From the NCBI GenBank assembly GCA_030248215.1, contig JASANG010002631.1, positions 293,432 to 357,431 of the forward strand: DNA of 64,000 nt, written 5' to 3'. Each line of letters starts with the position of its first letter. Position 1 is the first letter of the stretch. Positions 1 to 12,200 of this stretch are shown here, piece after piece. Position numbers and translations under genes: made by a program. Under the pieces are notes generated by a model. The model was not told the DNA's origin. It searched no databases and was given only the letters and a program-made list of their open reading frames with translations. This DNA comes from Enoplolaimus lenunculus (Eukaryota; Nematoda; Enoplea; Enoplida; Thoracostomopsidae).

Positions 1-1090
1 GTCTGAATAATGAACAACTTAGCGCGGATTTGGCGGCGACAACCCTGTCCTGGTTAGTGTGTTTTCAAAATGCAGAAGTTTCAAGGAAGCCGCAGCCTCC
101 TCCCTGAGAGAGAAAAAGCACAGAATTGATTCAAAAAGTTTAGTTGTTACAGACAAATTTTCCTCCTTCGTGTCGTGAAATTTATAGCAAATTAGGTGCG
201 CTAAATCAGCCTAAGTTTAAGCCTCCCCAGTATAACAAACACAAGTCTAAGCCAAAACTTAGACTAAAAGCCCAATCATAAAATTAGTCTAAAATTTAAG
301 CTTAGTCTATTTCGGTCTGTTGATAAGGCGGGCACTAGCGGATCCAGAAGGGGGCGGGCGGGCGTACGCCCCCGTCAGGATTTTTTTGTAATAAAATGAT
401 AAGGTCCTCTCTACCTTGCAATTCCCCCCTTCAGAATGCTTTCAGCAATCTTCTAAACCGAATATCCGGCACTATTGAAACAGTTGCATAATAAAAACTA
501 TTTTTAGAGAGACGTTTACTGTCCAATATTATACACAACAAACTTGATCCTGAAATACCATTCCATCTTCAAATTATTGATTTCAATATATTACATACAC
601 CACATTATTTTTTGCTTGAATTCTATGAACAAAAAAACAAAAACGCCAGCCCATTCGGCTAATTAGAGTTAATTCGACAACCGAAATTCCATGACATTAT
701 CACTACGAACTATAATACTTTCGAAGACATTAAACAAACTACACGAATACAAACGTATTCTAAGACGACACAACGAGCGGAAAACATTCTTCCTAAAAAT
801 ATCCATGGGATCATAGTAGATTTGATCCAAATTTAACTTACATCTAGCTTTCCATCTTGTAAATTGCGCATGTTAGAATAACAAAATTGAAAACAGCTTG
901 TGTATTCCTATTCCCACCACAAGGCGATTTTCCATATAAAAATTTGGAACATGCAGCAATTTTACCTGTCGTTTCGTCACATATTCCACTCGTCTGTAAA
1001 AACAATGAAAACCTCTATTCAACTATAAAACCTTGTGCAAAAGCACGCGAATGTATATTAAACGGCTAACTTTAATCCGTATATCTAAAT
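1..1090. other. Gene-free AT-rich flank with repeat remnants
   Basis: I see no convincing exon here. Around 190-330 there are repeated CCTAAG/CTTAGG-type words (AAGTTTAAGC, TAGTCTAAA) like those near 2740-3190, 31660-31740 and 40141-40220, so this is probably a decayed copy of a dispersed repeat. Positions 330-380 hold a G-rich stretch (GGGGGCGGGCGGGC) that resembles the end of a DNA transposon. The 60-residue open frame at 887-1069 has no recognisable feature. Confidence 0.5.
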
Positions 1091-1345
1091 CTGGAAACCC
1101 GACGCACCCTGGTTGGGCTCAAGTTTTACGACCATAGCTATCACCTTGTGATTCAGGGTACTTGCCTTAGAGCAACAAGTTAAAACAAGTGCTTGAGAAT
1201 AGAAAGGTGAGGTTCGGACACCAAAAAACCGTAAAATCGAGTTTCGGTTATTCGAAATAGAAAATTTTTTTCGGATATCCAGAAAATATCCGGCAAAAAT
1301 TCCGAATATCCTGATATGAAAAAATATCCGCTGCCCATTACTAGC
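1091..1345 (-). repeat. Dispersed repeat copy (GGATATCCGG family) with one 46-bp-like unit
   Basis: Read on the minus strand, about 1109-1163 resembles the 46-bp unit that is tandemly tripled at 41451-41588 (shared words AAGTACCCTGA, CACAAGGTGAT). The neighbouring 1229-1345 shares the GGATATCC/ATATCCGGCA words seen at 41300-41380. The two loci therefore carry diverged copies of one repeat family in opposite orientation. Confidence 0.55.
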
Positions 1346-1416
1346 GGAATCTGCAACCAAAAATATTCTCTGCGTTCCAGTATGGGTAAATGCACTGTTA
1401 CAAATGGTGCAGCTGT

Positions 1417-2144
1417 GTCACGTTTTGTCACGTTCTATATATTGGATAACATTTTGTCTGCGATGTAACCCAATATATTATTCCAAAAACAGTGGCTATC
1501 TGCTAACATCACGTATCGGTCACGTTTTGTCTTTCAATATATGATATTCACTAAATTGTCGGTCAACATCATATGATCATTCTAAAAATGTCTACTGAGT
1601 CAGTTGCATAACTAGGTTAGCGTATGGTGGAATATTATATGATACTAATAGACGTATGCCGCTAGTATCATATACTAAAGACAATGTAAATTACAATACT
1701 AATAATATGGCGGGAAATTTAAATTTTGGCAGAAAAATTTATAATTTGGCGGCAAATTTATATTTTTGGCGGGAAAATTCAAATTTTAACGGAAAACTTA
1801 AATTTTGGCGCGAAAATTCAAAATTTGGCGGGAAAATTCAAATTTTGGCAGGAAAATTCAAATTTTGGCGGGAATATTCAAATTTTGGCGGATTGTCTCA
1901 TGATACGTCTTTAATTACATAATGGAATATCATATGATACTCCAAATTTGCTTTGCTGAAATATCATATCATACTTGCTGTTAATTTGGAATATCATATG
2001 ATATTCACCAATATGTCTGATAGTGTCACGTGACATTCGAACACTTGTATGTTGAGATAACCTATTCCACTTTTGTTTGTCTGTATCATATGATGGTAGC
2101 AAAAAGTTATGTTGATGTCGAATCAACATGTGACAAAACGTGAC
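1417..2144. mobile_element. Putative inverted-repeat element rich in CATATG/CACGTG palindromes
   Basis: The word GTCACGTTTTGTCAC at 1417 is mirrored by GTGACAAAACGTGAC ending at 2144, as expected for terminal inverted repeats. Between them are many copies of the palindromic words ATCATATGAT and TCACGTGA. No transposase frame is visible, so this would be a non-autonomous element. Target duplications were not identified. A related block at about 2475-2730 repeats the right half (shared ATCATATGATATTC, TCACGTGAC, GTCGAATCAA). Confidence 0.45.
1708..1892 (+). repeat. Minisatellite, ~18-21 bp unit
   Basis: About nine imperfect tandem copies of a unit close to TTTTGGCGGGAAAATTCAAA are visible. Unit length and sequence drift toward the left end, so the right half is the most homogeneous and probably the youngest. 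The array lies inside the palindrome-rich element at 1417-2144. The 88- and 62-residue frames across it are repetitive translations, not genes. Confidence 0.8.
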
Positions 2145-3276
2145 CAGACTGCCCAGTTATAACGTGAACCTCACATTAGCGTTTAGTTTCGAACGTTTAT
2201 ATTAACATCAAACTTTGGTCTTCCTAGTTGAACCACTTTTATCAAGAATTAGAAAAAGTACTTTTGAGTTTTCACTACAACTCACAATCATTTTTTGTGG
2301 GTGCAAACGATCACTGTTAGATTTGATCAATAATTTCGAAGTTATACGAGTCTATTAAATGCAAATGGACAGACATATCACTAATGAAAATGAAAAACTA
2401 TGCATAAATATTGCTTCCAATAGGCTAGCACTTTTACGTGATTTTATTAGTACCCAACAGTAACACTGTCTCGTTGAATATCATGTTATTCGCTGAAATT
2501 TTTTGGAAATCATATGATATTCGCATAAATGTCCCATAGTATCACGTGACCTATCGTCTCTTGTACACACTGATCATTTTACAGCGGCGGTTTGTACTAT
2601 TGTCATATGACATTCAAGTTTTGCCTGTTGACCCGATATAAGATTCCGAATTTTAACGTTGACGTCGAATCAAAATGGGACAAACAGTGTCCAGCCTGTT
2701 TCGGTTATACCGTGAACCCCGCATCAGTATTAGGTATAAGCCATTCTTACGATTAGGCTTATGAATATGCTTATCCAACTATTATACGGCCCTATTCTAT
2801 ACATTGGTTCTGATTTGCAACGTCTTTCGTATGTGGGGGCAACATTCGACCTGCCATACACAGTATAACATGGATGCGACATAGTTTTATACTGCTCCAA
2901 AAAGAAATAATAAACTTTACTATCGGAACAGAATGTAAAATCAATCTTTGTAAAAATATTGAGCAAACTCGCTGAATAATAAGTAAATAAAGGCGGAAGC
3001 AATGTTTGCGCACCAAAATAATTTGTCTAATTATTTTTATCATACCAGACAACCATCGTTTCATATAGCTAACTATACTGGACTTTTTTGCACGCACTAT
3101 CCTACTCTCTGACAGAATTGCAAAAAAGTATATTTATATTTTAAACGTTTTCTTAGCCTTAGGATCACACATTTTTCAACACTTAGGCTTTTGGCTTATG
3201 GATATGTTTAATCTACAATGGTGTTAAAAGTAACATTGGCAGACGACGATATATAAATAATTTAAAAACCAATAAG
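2145..3276. other. Intergenic/3' flank of the ACAD10-like gene
   Basis: This stretch holds the diverged second copy of the palindromic block (about 2475-2730) and, from about 2735, AT-rich sequence with TTAGGCTTATG-type words shared with 40141-40290. The last part is the 3' untranslated region of the minus-strand ACAD10-like gene. A possible polyadenylation hexamer ATTAAA reads on the minus strand at 3212-3207. No gene is supported. Confidence 0.4.
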
Positions 3277-6200
3277 CTAAATTTTCGATTTCAACTCCGA
3301 CTTGGCAACCGCTTGAATATGTACTTCGTCAGGTCCATCAGCCAATCGTAAAACGCGAGTCCAAATGGCCATTGCTGCAAGGGGCAAATCCTGACTCACT
3401 CCCAATGCACCGTGGGCCTGTAAAAAACTTCTACGCAAATGTTATCCGAAACAAATGTTGAAAAAGAAATCAATTTATCTTGGCTTAGAGCGTGTAATAT
3501 AATTTCAATTGATACACAAAATCTACAGTCACCATGCTACACCATGCTGAAAACTATTTTGATAAAGAAAAACGTCATGTAATTATTGCCAATGCCGAAG
3601 TTCAGGTCCGCCTGAAAGACGTCACTCTTTCGGGGAGCCCTAATTAGATACACTCAATAAAATTTTACACAAAATCGAAAAGAATAGGCCAAATTGAACA
3701 TTATAAAATCGTCGGACCAACTCTTAGCAACAAATCTCAAGCAACAATCAAATTGTTTCTTTCAGGACTTGGAATGTTGTAGATGTAAATGATTTTTAAC
3801 CCTTTGTCACATGTATATTTGCAATTTCACATTATATCATGTAATTTCAAAGTGAGGTTCAAACACCAGTCTCACGGGTGGGAGGCGTTTACGATGACCA
3901 CTGAGCTATAGTAGCTTGACGGTCGAGCCCAAGGGTGTTCTCCAGTCTTGTGGAGATTTTACACTGCGCATATATGCTATGTGTTAAATACTGCTCGCAG
4001 TGCATGTATTGCTCGTACATTATTGTATTTAGTTGCTCATAGTATACTCTATGAGTGAAAGGGTTAAAGATCGATTACCTGAATTGCACGGTCAACCACT
4101 CGCGCCGCCATATTGGGAACGATAACTTTAATCATTGCAATTTCGCGCGCTGCAACTTTGTTGCCCACAGTATCCATCATATGCGCCGCTTTGAGCACTA
4201 ACAGTCGTGCTTGTTCAATTTCTATTCGCGACTGTGCAATATTATCTCTGATGATCCCTTGAGCAACTAACGGCTTACCAAATGCTACACGCTGCGTTAC
4301 CTAAAACAAAAACTCAAAAATTCTGCTGAGTATTTTTCGCAAAATATAAACCAGATATTAAAATAAAGATGTTTCTAATTGCCATTTATTTCAGATATTC
4401 ATTAAAGACCATATTCTAGCCGTATACAATAACACGACTGAAACACTAGTTATGGTCAAATATATTGAGATATGAAAGTATACTCAATGTTTTCAAATTA
4501 AAAATTTTGTTTACCCTCCGGACCATAAGGTCTAATGCACGCTCAGCCATACCGATAGACCGCATACAATGATGAATCCTGCCTGGCCCCAGTCGACCTT
4601 GAGCAATTTCAAATCCACGACCTTCGCCAAGGATTAAATTAGAGGCAGGAACTTGAACATTGTTAAATATAATTTCAGCATGGCCGGCTAGAACAAAACA
4701 CAGTGATAAAATCAGAATTCGTTGGCCACAAAAGTACGCGGGTTTATTTGACTGGCATCATCGTAAGGTTGACACTATTTTGCCGTGTGGCTCCGTCCAT
4801 CACCATGCGGCGTCGTTACGCGAGTCATTCGCGACCATACCGCATAGCGAAGGACGGTAACATACAGCGACGGACGACAACGGACGGCGCTGGATGACAT
4901 AAAACTTTCAAAAAACATAGCGAATATCATTGAATACTAAAGTTGAATGTTCCTCAAGATACAACATCTCATATTAACTAAATAAATTCAACTTTGTCAA
5001 ATAGATATATAATTAAATACCTAACCAGCTTGAAATGTGTTAACTTAAACGACTTGGGAGCATAACAACGACAGTTAAAACTCCTCGTATATGGAGAGCC
5101 CAACAGTCAATGTGTCCAATACATAAAACTATACATTTATAACTCGAGCAGGTGAGTGTTATCAGTATTAGGTCCGGATACGTCATCATTTTGCCGGACA
5201 GTATATACCAACTCTTACCTAGTCATCAGCAAAGCACGATGAAATTTACCTAATGTACAAGAGTCAAATAAAATGTCTATATATGTAAAAACAAGGCAAA
5301 TCACACATCGGTCGCAAACCTGGTGGATCTTCATATCCAAAGGCTTTCATAGGACGCACGACTTTAACGCCTTTCGCATTCATTGGTATTAAAATCATTG
5401 ACTGTTGCTTATGACGCGCTGCGTTCTGATCGGTTTTACCCATAAAAATGCAAATTTCGCAGCGTGGATCACACGCTCCTAAAATGCAACACATATATAT
5501 TGTTTTTCAAAACAATCTATCATTATTGTTATTGTTGACTCAGGGACAGAATGCCGAAAGTACATAACGCACCTGTTCTTTGTTAAGTCACCTCGTGTTA
5601 AGAGAAGCTAAACAAATTTTTACCCATATTACTTCAAATATAGTATACAAACCAGAAATGAAAGTGGAGCGGTTTGTGGCGGCCCGGCCCACGACAGTTT
5701 TTTCTTAACCGCGACAACAGGCCTTCATAAAAAAATCATGCGGCATCTGCCCCACGAAAATAGCAGTTTTATACAACAAAAAATTAACAGCATTGTATCC
5801 ATAGTTTTATACAATTAATCAATCTTCTCGCGACTTTTACTGTTCACAACACCTGCAAACTGAATCTAGTAAGCGGCGAACTCGAAAAATTTAATGGACG
5901 ATAAAAATCTAAATATGCAGTCTCCGAAATAGTTTTCAATTTACTTTTGAGCTACATTTGTAAAACCGAGAGGATACTTCTCGTTCAATTTTCGCCCCAT
6001 TTTTCGGAGCTGCCCCATGAAGCGGCCAAATCCGCCCACCCCACACCTCACCCATAGCCCGCTTCCGTCTATGAGACAAACCATTCTTTAGTGCGAAAAA
6101 GCCATAATATACGATCACCAAGACACCTTTTTCTTCCAGTACAAAACAGAATCTACAAATATGAGATTATTTCTTTTCAAAGCTTACCGCTAATATACCA

Positions 6201-9200
6201 TTTATGTCCATTTACAACATAGCTATCACCATCTTTAACGATTGAACCTTGGATGTTAGTTGCATCCGATGATGCCACCTGAAACAGCCGATGATCACAA
6301 TCAATAATTTGTAAGACTAATAACGGTTCACATCACCAATTCGATGTACACTTTCAACTGTATCCATTTAAATTCTATAAAATAAAATGGATGTTTGTTC
6401 TTAGATTTAATATAATTTGCGAAATAAAAATACTAACTCCAGGCTCAGTCATTGCAAAACATGATCGAATCTTCCCGTCTAATAGCGGTTGAAGCCATTG
6501 CTTTTGCTGTTTTGGTGATGCGTATTTCAACAACACTTCCATATTGCCAGTGTCTGGCGCTGAGCAATTAAATACCTTAAAAATAAAATGAACCCCGCTT
6601 AGTTATTGAGTAAAGTAAATTAACGCAAAAATAAAAAAACCAACCTACCTGTAACCTTTAAAAACCATAGTCGTGCTAGCAATTGCTTTGTGTACAGATC
6701 TTTAAAAAGACTATATATTGCGTGTCCAAGAATTTCCGATTCATAGCCGATATTTTTTAACTTAACAGTGAGTTGAAATGCTATCAATTTCACTTGTTGG
6801 CATATATCAGTGGGCCTGGTCAGGGAATCTGTTATATCACTTGCATTTGTGTTTGAAAAAATTAATCGCGCATTTAATGACATAATGTAGTGTCCTATTA
6901 GTTATTTAAGCATAGTGTATTAAAACTGAAACCAGCACCAGTATCGGCATTGTCAAAGTTTGAAAATAAGAATCGGCATCGGAGTCGGCGACAGCAAACT
7001 TTTTGGTATCGGCACATCAGTAGTCTAAATCATAGCAGACAGCTGTGAGACAGTGTTCATGAATTTCCCATTAGAACAGGAACAGTAGAAACAAACAAAT
7101 GTCTACTTGGCTGACAAGTTTCTGATACTTCCTCCCTGGAAATCTCTAACAGGACATTAGAAAGTTCTTTTTATAGGTACCATAAGTAAAACTTTAACAT
7201 GAAAATATCCTCCTTGAAATGAAATTTTGGCTACACTACTGATGAAAACGCACCTCGGGCGCGAAAGCACAGCGACCCATTTGCTCACAAATATGCGCGT
7301 ACTCGACGTTGGTCAGCCATGGTGCTGCGTTCGGAGATCGTTGTAAGCCAACCAAAGACACAGGTACGAACAAATTCCACAAACCTTCTGATTTTGCCTT
7401 CTCCTAAAAGAATTAAAGCTGTGGTATGTTTAAAATTCAAGTGATGTTCAAACCGATCAGGAACAGACTTCCCCTGAACCTTAGTTGTACTTTTAATAAT
7501 ATTATACAAACAAGATATCTGCCTGATAGGCAATTATGAGGTCACTGCGAGTAAGAGGAACAGCTTCATGTGTTGATTTGAGCCATTTCAGGTATTTTAA
7601 TTTCAAGTTAATAATTGTTGCAGAATTAATTACATTTTGCTAATACATACAAATTTAAAACATTGTTGCCCATTCAGCATCACATTATGAGAAGTATTAG
7701 AATTTTTCCTGCTGTATCAGAAGAATTTCTGCCATATTATGCCAAAATACAGAGATACTTTTGCTCAAGTTGCTATTTAGTTGCGTGTTACATCACGGCA
7801 TCTAATTTTTTACTCGTGATTACTAAAATCCGTTTTGGATAAGAAACATAAAAAATTTGACAACAGTTTATATACTTATTCTTAAAAGGAAGCTCCACAT
7901 TATTTTAAGTTGTTTGCTGCGTGGCAAGTGAACCTAGTTTACATGCGCAAATTTCAAGCGGCAAAATTTGTCATTTCGTGCAGTTAATTGGTAGCTCCGC
8001 TAAAGTAAATAAACCTGAAGGCACTGTGCTACCCACTGCGCCGAGAGTACGAATGCAGTTTTGGCCGTTCTTGGAAGCATTACTTGTTGCTTCGCTTGCC
8101 ATAGGCCGCAACGAAGGTCACTTTTGAGACTTGGGAGGGCAAACTTTTTGGCTACCTAGCATATAAACAGTTGTAGCAATAATAAGATTATTTGCACCAA
8201 TATGATTTTATTTTGCCCCAGTGACAGTCAGTCACTTGCAAAGAAAATCAAATTTTCTTAAATAATACATGACAAAATACCTCTGTGTATTAAACAACAC
8301 GTTTGTTACTCAAAACGTCTTATAAGCTTGGCTGGGAAAATGCAGGCTTTTGATGACCGATTATTGTTCAGATAAAGTATTCTTGTTCAATCTTTAAACA
8401 CTTTTTAGGAAACAACACTGAAATCTGTTTAATTCACAAATAATGTCCCTACTGCAAGTTCAAAATGGCGATAAACTGCGATCAGAAGGTTGAAAGCGTT
8501 GTAACTTTGCGACGCTGTTCTACCACAACTAGTTCACCTTAAGCTTTTCAATCTCTGGATTAGGCGTCCATTGCCGTTTGGTATCAGCAGCATACGCTGT
8601 AAATTCCTGTTCTCTGGGCAAAATTTTGTCGTCAATGAACTTTAACACTTTACCATATAGTGATCGTGCACGAGGCGACATGGCATCAGGTGTAACCGGG
8701 AACAATTTAGGGGCATTGGGTTCAGAATCACAAGAGTTTAAGGTAGCGGAAGAAGAATCCTGGGAACCACAAGTTACGGGATATGAAACTTCCGTAAGCT
8801 GCTGGGTTTGTTCGTATCCAATAGAAGCAAACGTTTCGACTAACGCGCCCGCGAATTTGGCATTAGGTGCACTCGCTTGTCCTAAAACTATAATTATATT
8901 AAAAGAAAAAGGTACATATTTATGTGTACAATATTCAATTATCTTTGCATCTATTATAAACTTAGCAATTTATTAACCACACAATTAAGACGGCTAAAAG
9001 GTAAAACTTCTAGGTAACTGAATTTATACTATGCATACGTCCAGAAAACACTTTACAAGTGCCGAAAGATATTGATTGGTTTCTCACCCTCCCTTAAATC
9101 ATCTATGAAACGGTTTTGTTCACACCGCTTATACCATTGTCTGTAATAACGAATAAAAGTTCAACCTGTCAAATCCGCAGCCAATAAGAATAACAGACCA

Positions 9201-12200
9201 CCGTATCTATGAAATTCACACCATATAATACACCAATTGATTGTATTAATCGCTATGCATTACCAATAACCTTAAAACACCGAACTAAGAGTGTTATATT
9301 ACAATAGCTTCGAAATAATGTAGACCTAAAAATGTAGTTTCGCAGAAATTTAAAATATTTTTAGTTATGTACCTTGTAATGCCCGTTTATATACGCCCTG
9401 AAGTATCGCCGCCATGCGAAAACATACAAACGCAAGATAGTATCGGAACACATGCATATTGATTGCAGGTTCAATTTTAGTTATACGGCAATAATTGTCA
9501 ACAATAGTGGGAATGTCTGGTATACCAGGAACGTTATTGTTACGAAGGCCTATATGAAATCAAAATAAAGACAGTGACTTTGAGAATGTTATTTTATAGC
9601 AGCGCGATACATTACAAACAAAAGTTTTAGCATGATCCTTATATTACTTGAAAGCTGTTTGATCCTTATATTACTTGAAAGCTGTTTGCTATCTCAACAT
9701 TAGTTATATGTTATATATCTGAACACCAACAATACGCCACCGAAAAGTTCCAGACGAAAACCAGCCATAAATAAGACCTTTGTCCTAAAAAATTTGTCAT
9801 CCATTTTCAAAATTTGTCAAAAGAATAGACAGGTTCAAAATAAACTATAGCTAAAATAAAATGTGGAAAATTTCCTACGTCTTCCTTTTAATTTTGATGT
9901 TAATCTTTAAACAAACCTAGCATTTGGAAATTTTCTACAGGAAATACAGAATGATAAAACTTTTCAAGCCAAAATACGTAACTTTATGTATCATTTTTGT
10001 GCTGCAAGATAGCGGTTAAAACGACTAATAGCAGGCAGTATAGCGTACTTGTCACTAATCTGTACTCAGCAGAGAATTATCAATCACCTTTCATCAATGG
10101 AATATTTGCTGGCATGAGCAAAGTCAAGCAAAATACAGCCAAATCTGTTAGCGGATCACCAAGTGTTGACAGCTCCCAGTCGATAATTGCTCGCACACTG
10201 AGATCTCCGAAGTCAAAAATTACGTTGTCTACTCTAAAAGTCGAAAAATAGCACCAGAGATACGCCGGCACAAAGTGCCAAAACTAAACTCATATTTGAT
10301 CAGCCCGAACCAAATACTAACATTCAAGGGCAGTGCTACAACAATTGTACACAATGACTGTAAAGAAACATAATAACGGCGCTATATCCACACCTAAAAT
10401 CACCGTGAACCAATGTGGTTCTAGTGTTTTGCGGCACATTTGCATTCAACCATTCGATAAGTCGGTTCATTGAACTTATTTCATCTGTTTTGCTGAACTC
10501 ATACTGTTTGGTCCACCGAGCTAACTGGCGCTCAATATAATTGCCTAAAATTACAAAAAATCTAGCGAGCATAAGCAATTTTTAAATGTTACTAAGCTAA
10601 AATTTAGCTTTGAATGCAATGCGAAAGTTGTTATACAAGCAAAACAAGAGAGAACCGGTAGTATTTCAACTGTTAACGACACATAAAATGTCACCATGCT
10701 CCAGGTAATAGTTTGCTTTGAGTACCGTATTTTACAGAGGCGCCGCAATTTCCTTGGTCTGTAATAATATATCCCATAGAGCCACATTAGTGAACGTGTT
10801 TGAATAGAAATATTAAATTTTAACGAGAAATATACAAGAGAATATTTAACAAAACGTGAAAAATATACGAAAAAATAACAGATGGTATTCAGAACATGGT
10901 ACATGACAACCAGTTTTAACCAGACACATTAAATTGACATTGTGAGATAATCTTACCTGTTTTGCCAAAACCAGTCAAGCCAGCTAAATCTATATCAACC
11001 GAATGAATCTGTGCTAAAGCCCTGATGGTTTCATCATAGACACGGGTCCTTTGTGTGGGACTCAAACCAGGTAAAGCCGGCTCAGTGAAAATTTGGCCAT
11101 CCACGTAAGACATGACATAAAACGGCGTTCCAATGACATCGGAATCAAGACATAGGCAAACCATTGGTGGAACAGTCACGCCATGGCATCTAATTGCTCG
11201 CATTACTTCATATTCACGTTCGATTGCGTGCGCTGATGGTAGTAGTTTGCCTGGCTGAATCCAAACAAAACGTTACTATCCACGTGATTCTACTTTCCAA
11301 CTTGAGAAAATAATTCGTGCTCGCGTACTCAAAACGCAAATAACGACTAGATTACATACGTTCCTATTATTTCGCCAATATATATTAAAATAAATACTTA
11401 CAGGTTTCTTCCGCAACACTAACTGCCTATCACCATATCTAATATAATACGTTGGATTCGATTGACCGTGTTTATACTGTCGTATATATGATGGTCCAGT
11501 TGGTGGTCTGCCAATTTCTGATGTCAAATAAGGCCTAAGACAATCAAGACTTCTGTAAATGCTAAGTTAATTAATATAATACAACATTGTTTGAAAACAA
11601 CCTTCCAATAATACCAGATCGTTATAAACACATTGACTGGATTTCTAAAACCCTACATTAGTAAGACTTCATATTTAGTTATGTTCTAAGTATTTACTTA
11701 GACAATTTGTTGTTTGAGAAACGTATTTAAGTTAAGTAAATACTCAAGTTACTAACGAAATTTGATGTTTTATAGATCGAAATTGCAGCCTCATTGTAGT
11801 TTCTTTATAAAAAGTAACACTATGAGTTCCTTGTTACGGCAATGGATCAAAATTGGCGCTTATTTGTTTTGTTCAAATAGCTAAATATTCACTTTAGACA
11901 GTAGATAGTAGTTTGGTTACTTACGTTAAACTTAAGTCGCGAATTTAAGCATATACTTAACCTTTAGCAAAAAACGCCAGATGTGAGCGACTATCATAAC
12001 AAGACATACCAAAGAGGCATGCATAATCAGCGTATTATTTCAATTAGACCAAAGTTAATACGCCTGAACTGTTAGCCTGCAATATATCAAATTTAGTCAG
12101 TGACTTACGTAAGTGTTTACTTAAATACGCTTTTCAAAACGACAAAATAAATTGAAAAGCAGCAAATTGCAAAAATCTCACAAGCAAACTAACAAGCTTG

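Noticed and set aside
8578..8976. 132-residue open frame on the plus strand
   Set aside because: It lies opposite ACAD10 exon 11 (8538-8881), whose minus-strand frame fits the family and its splice sites; the plus frame is a shadow.
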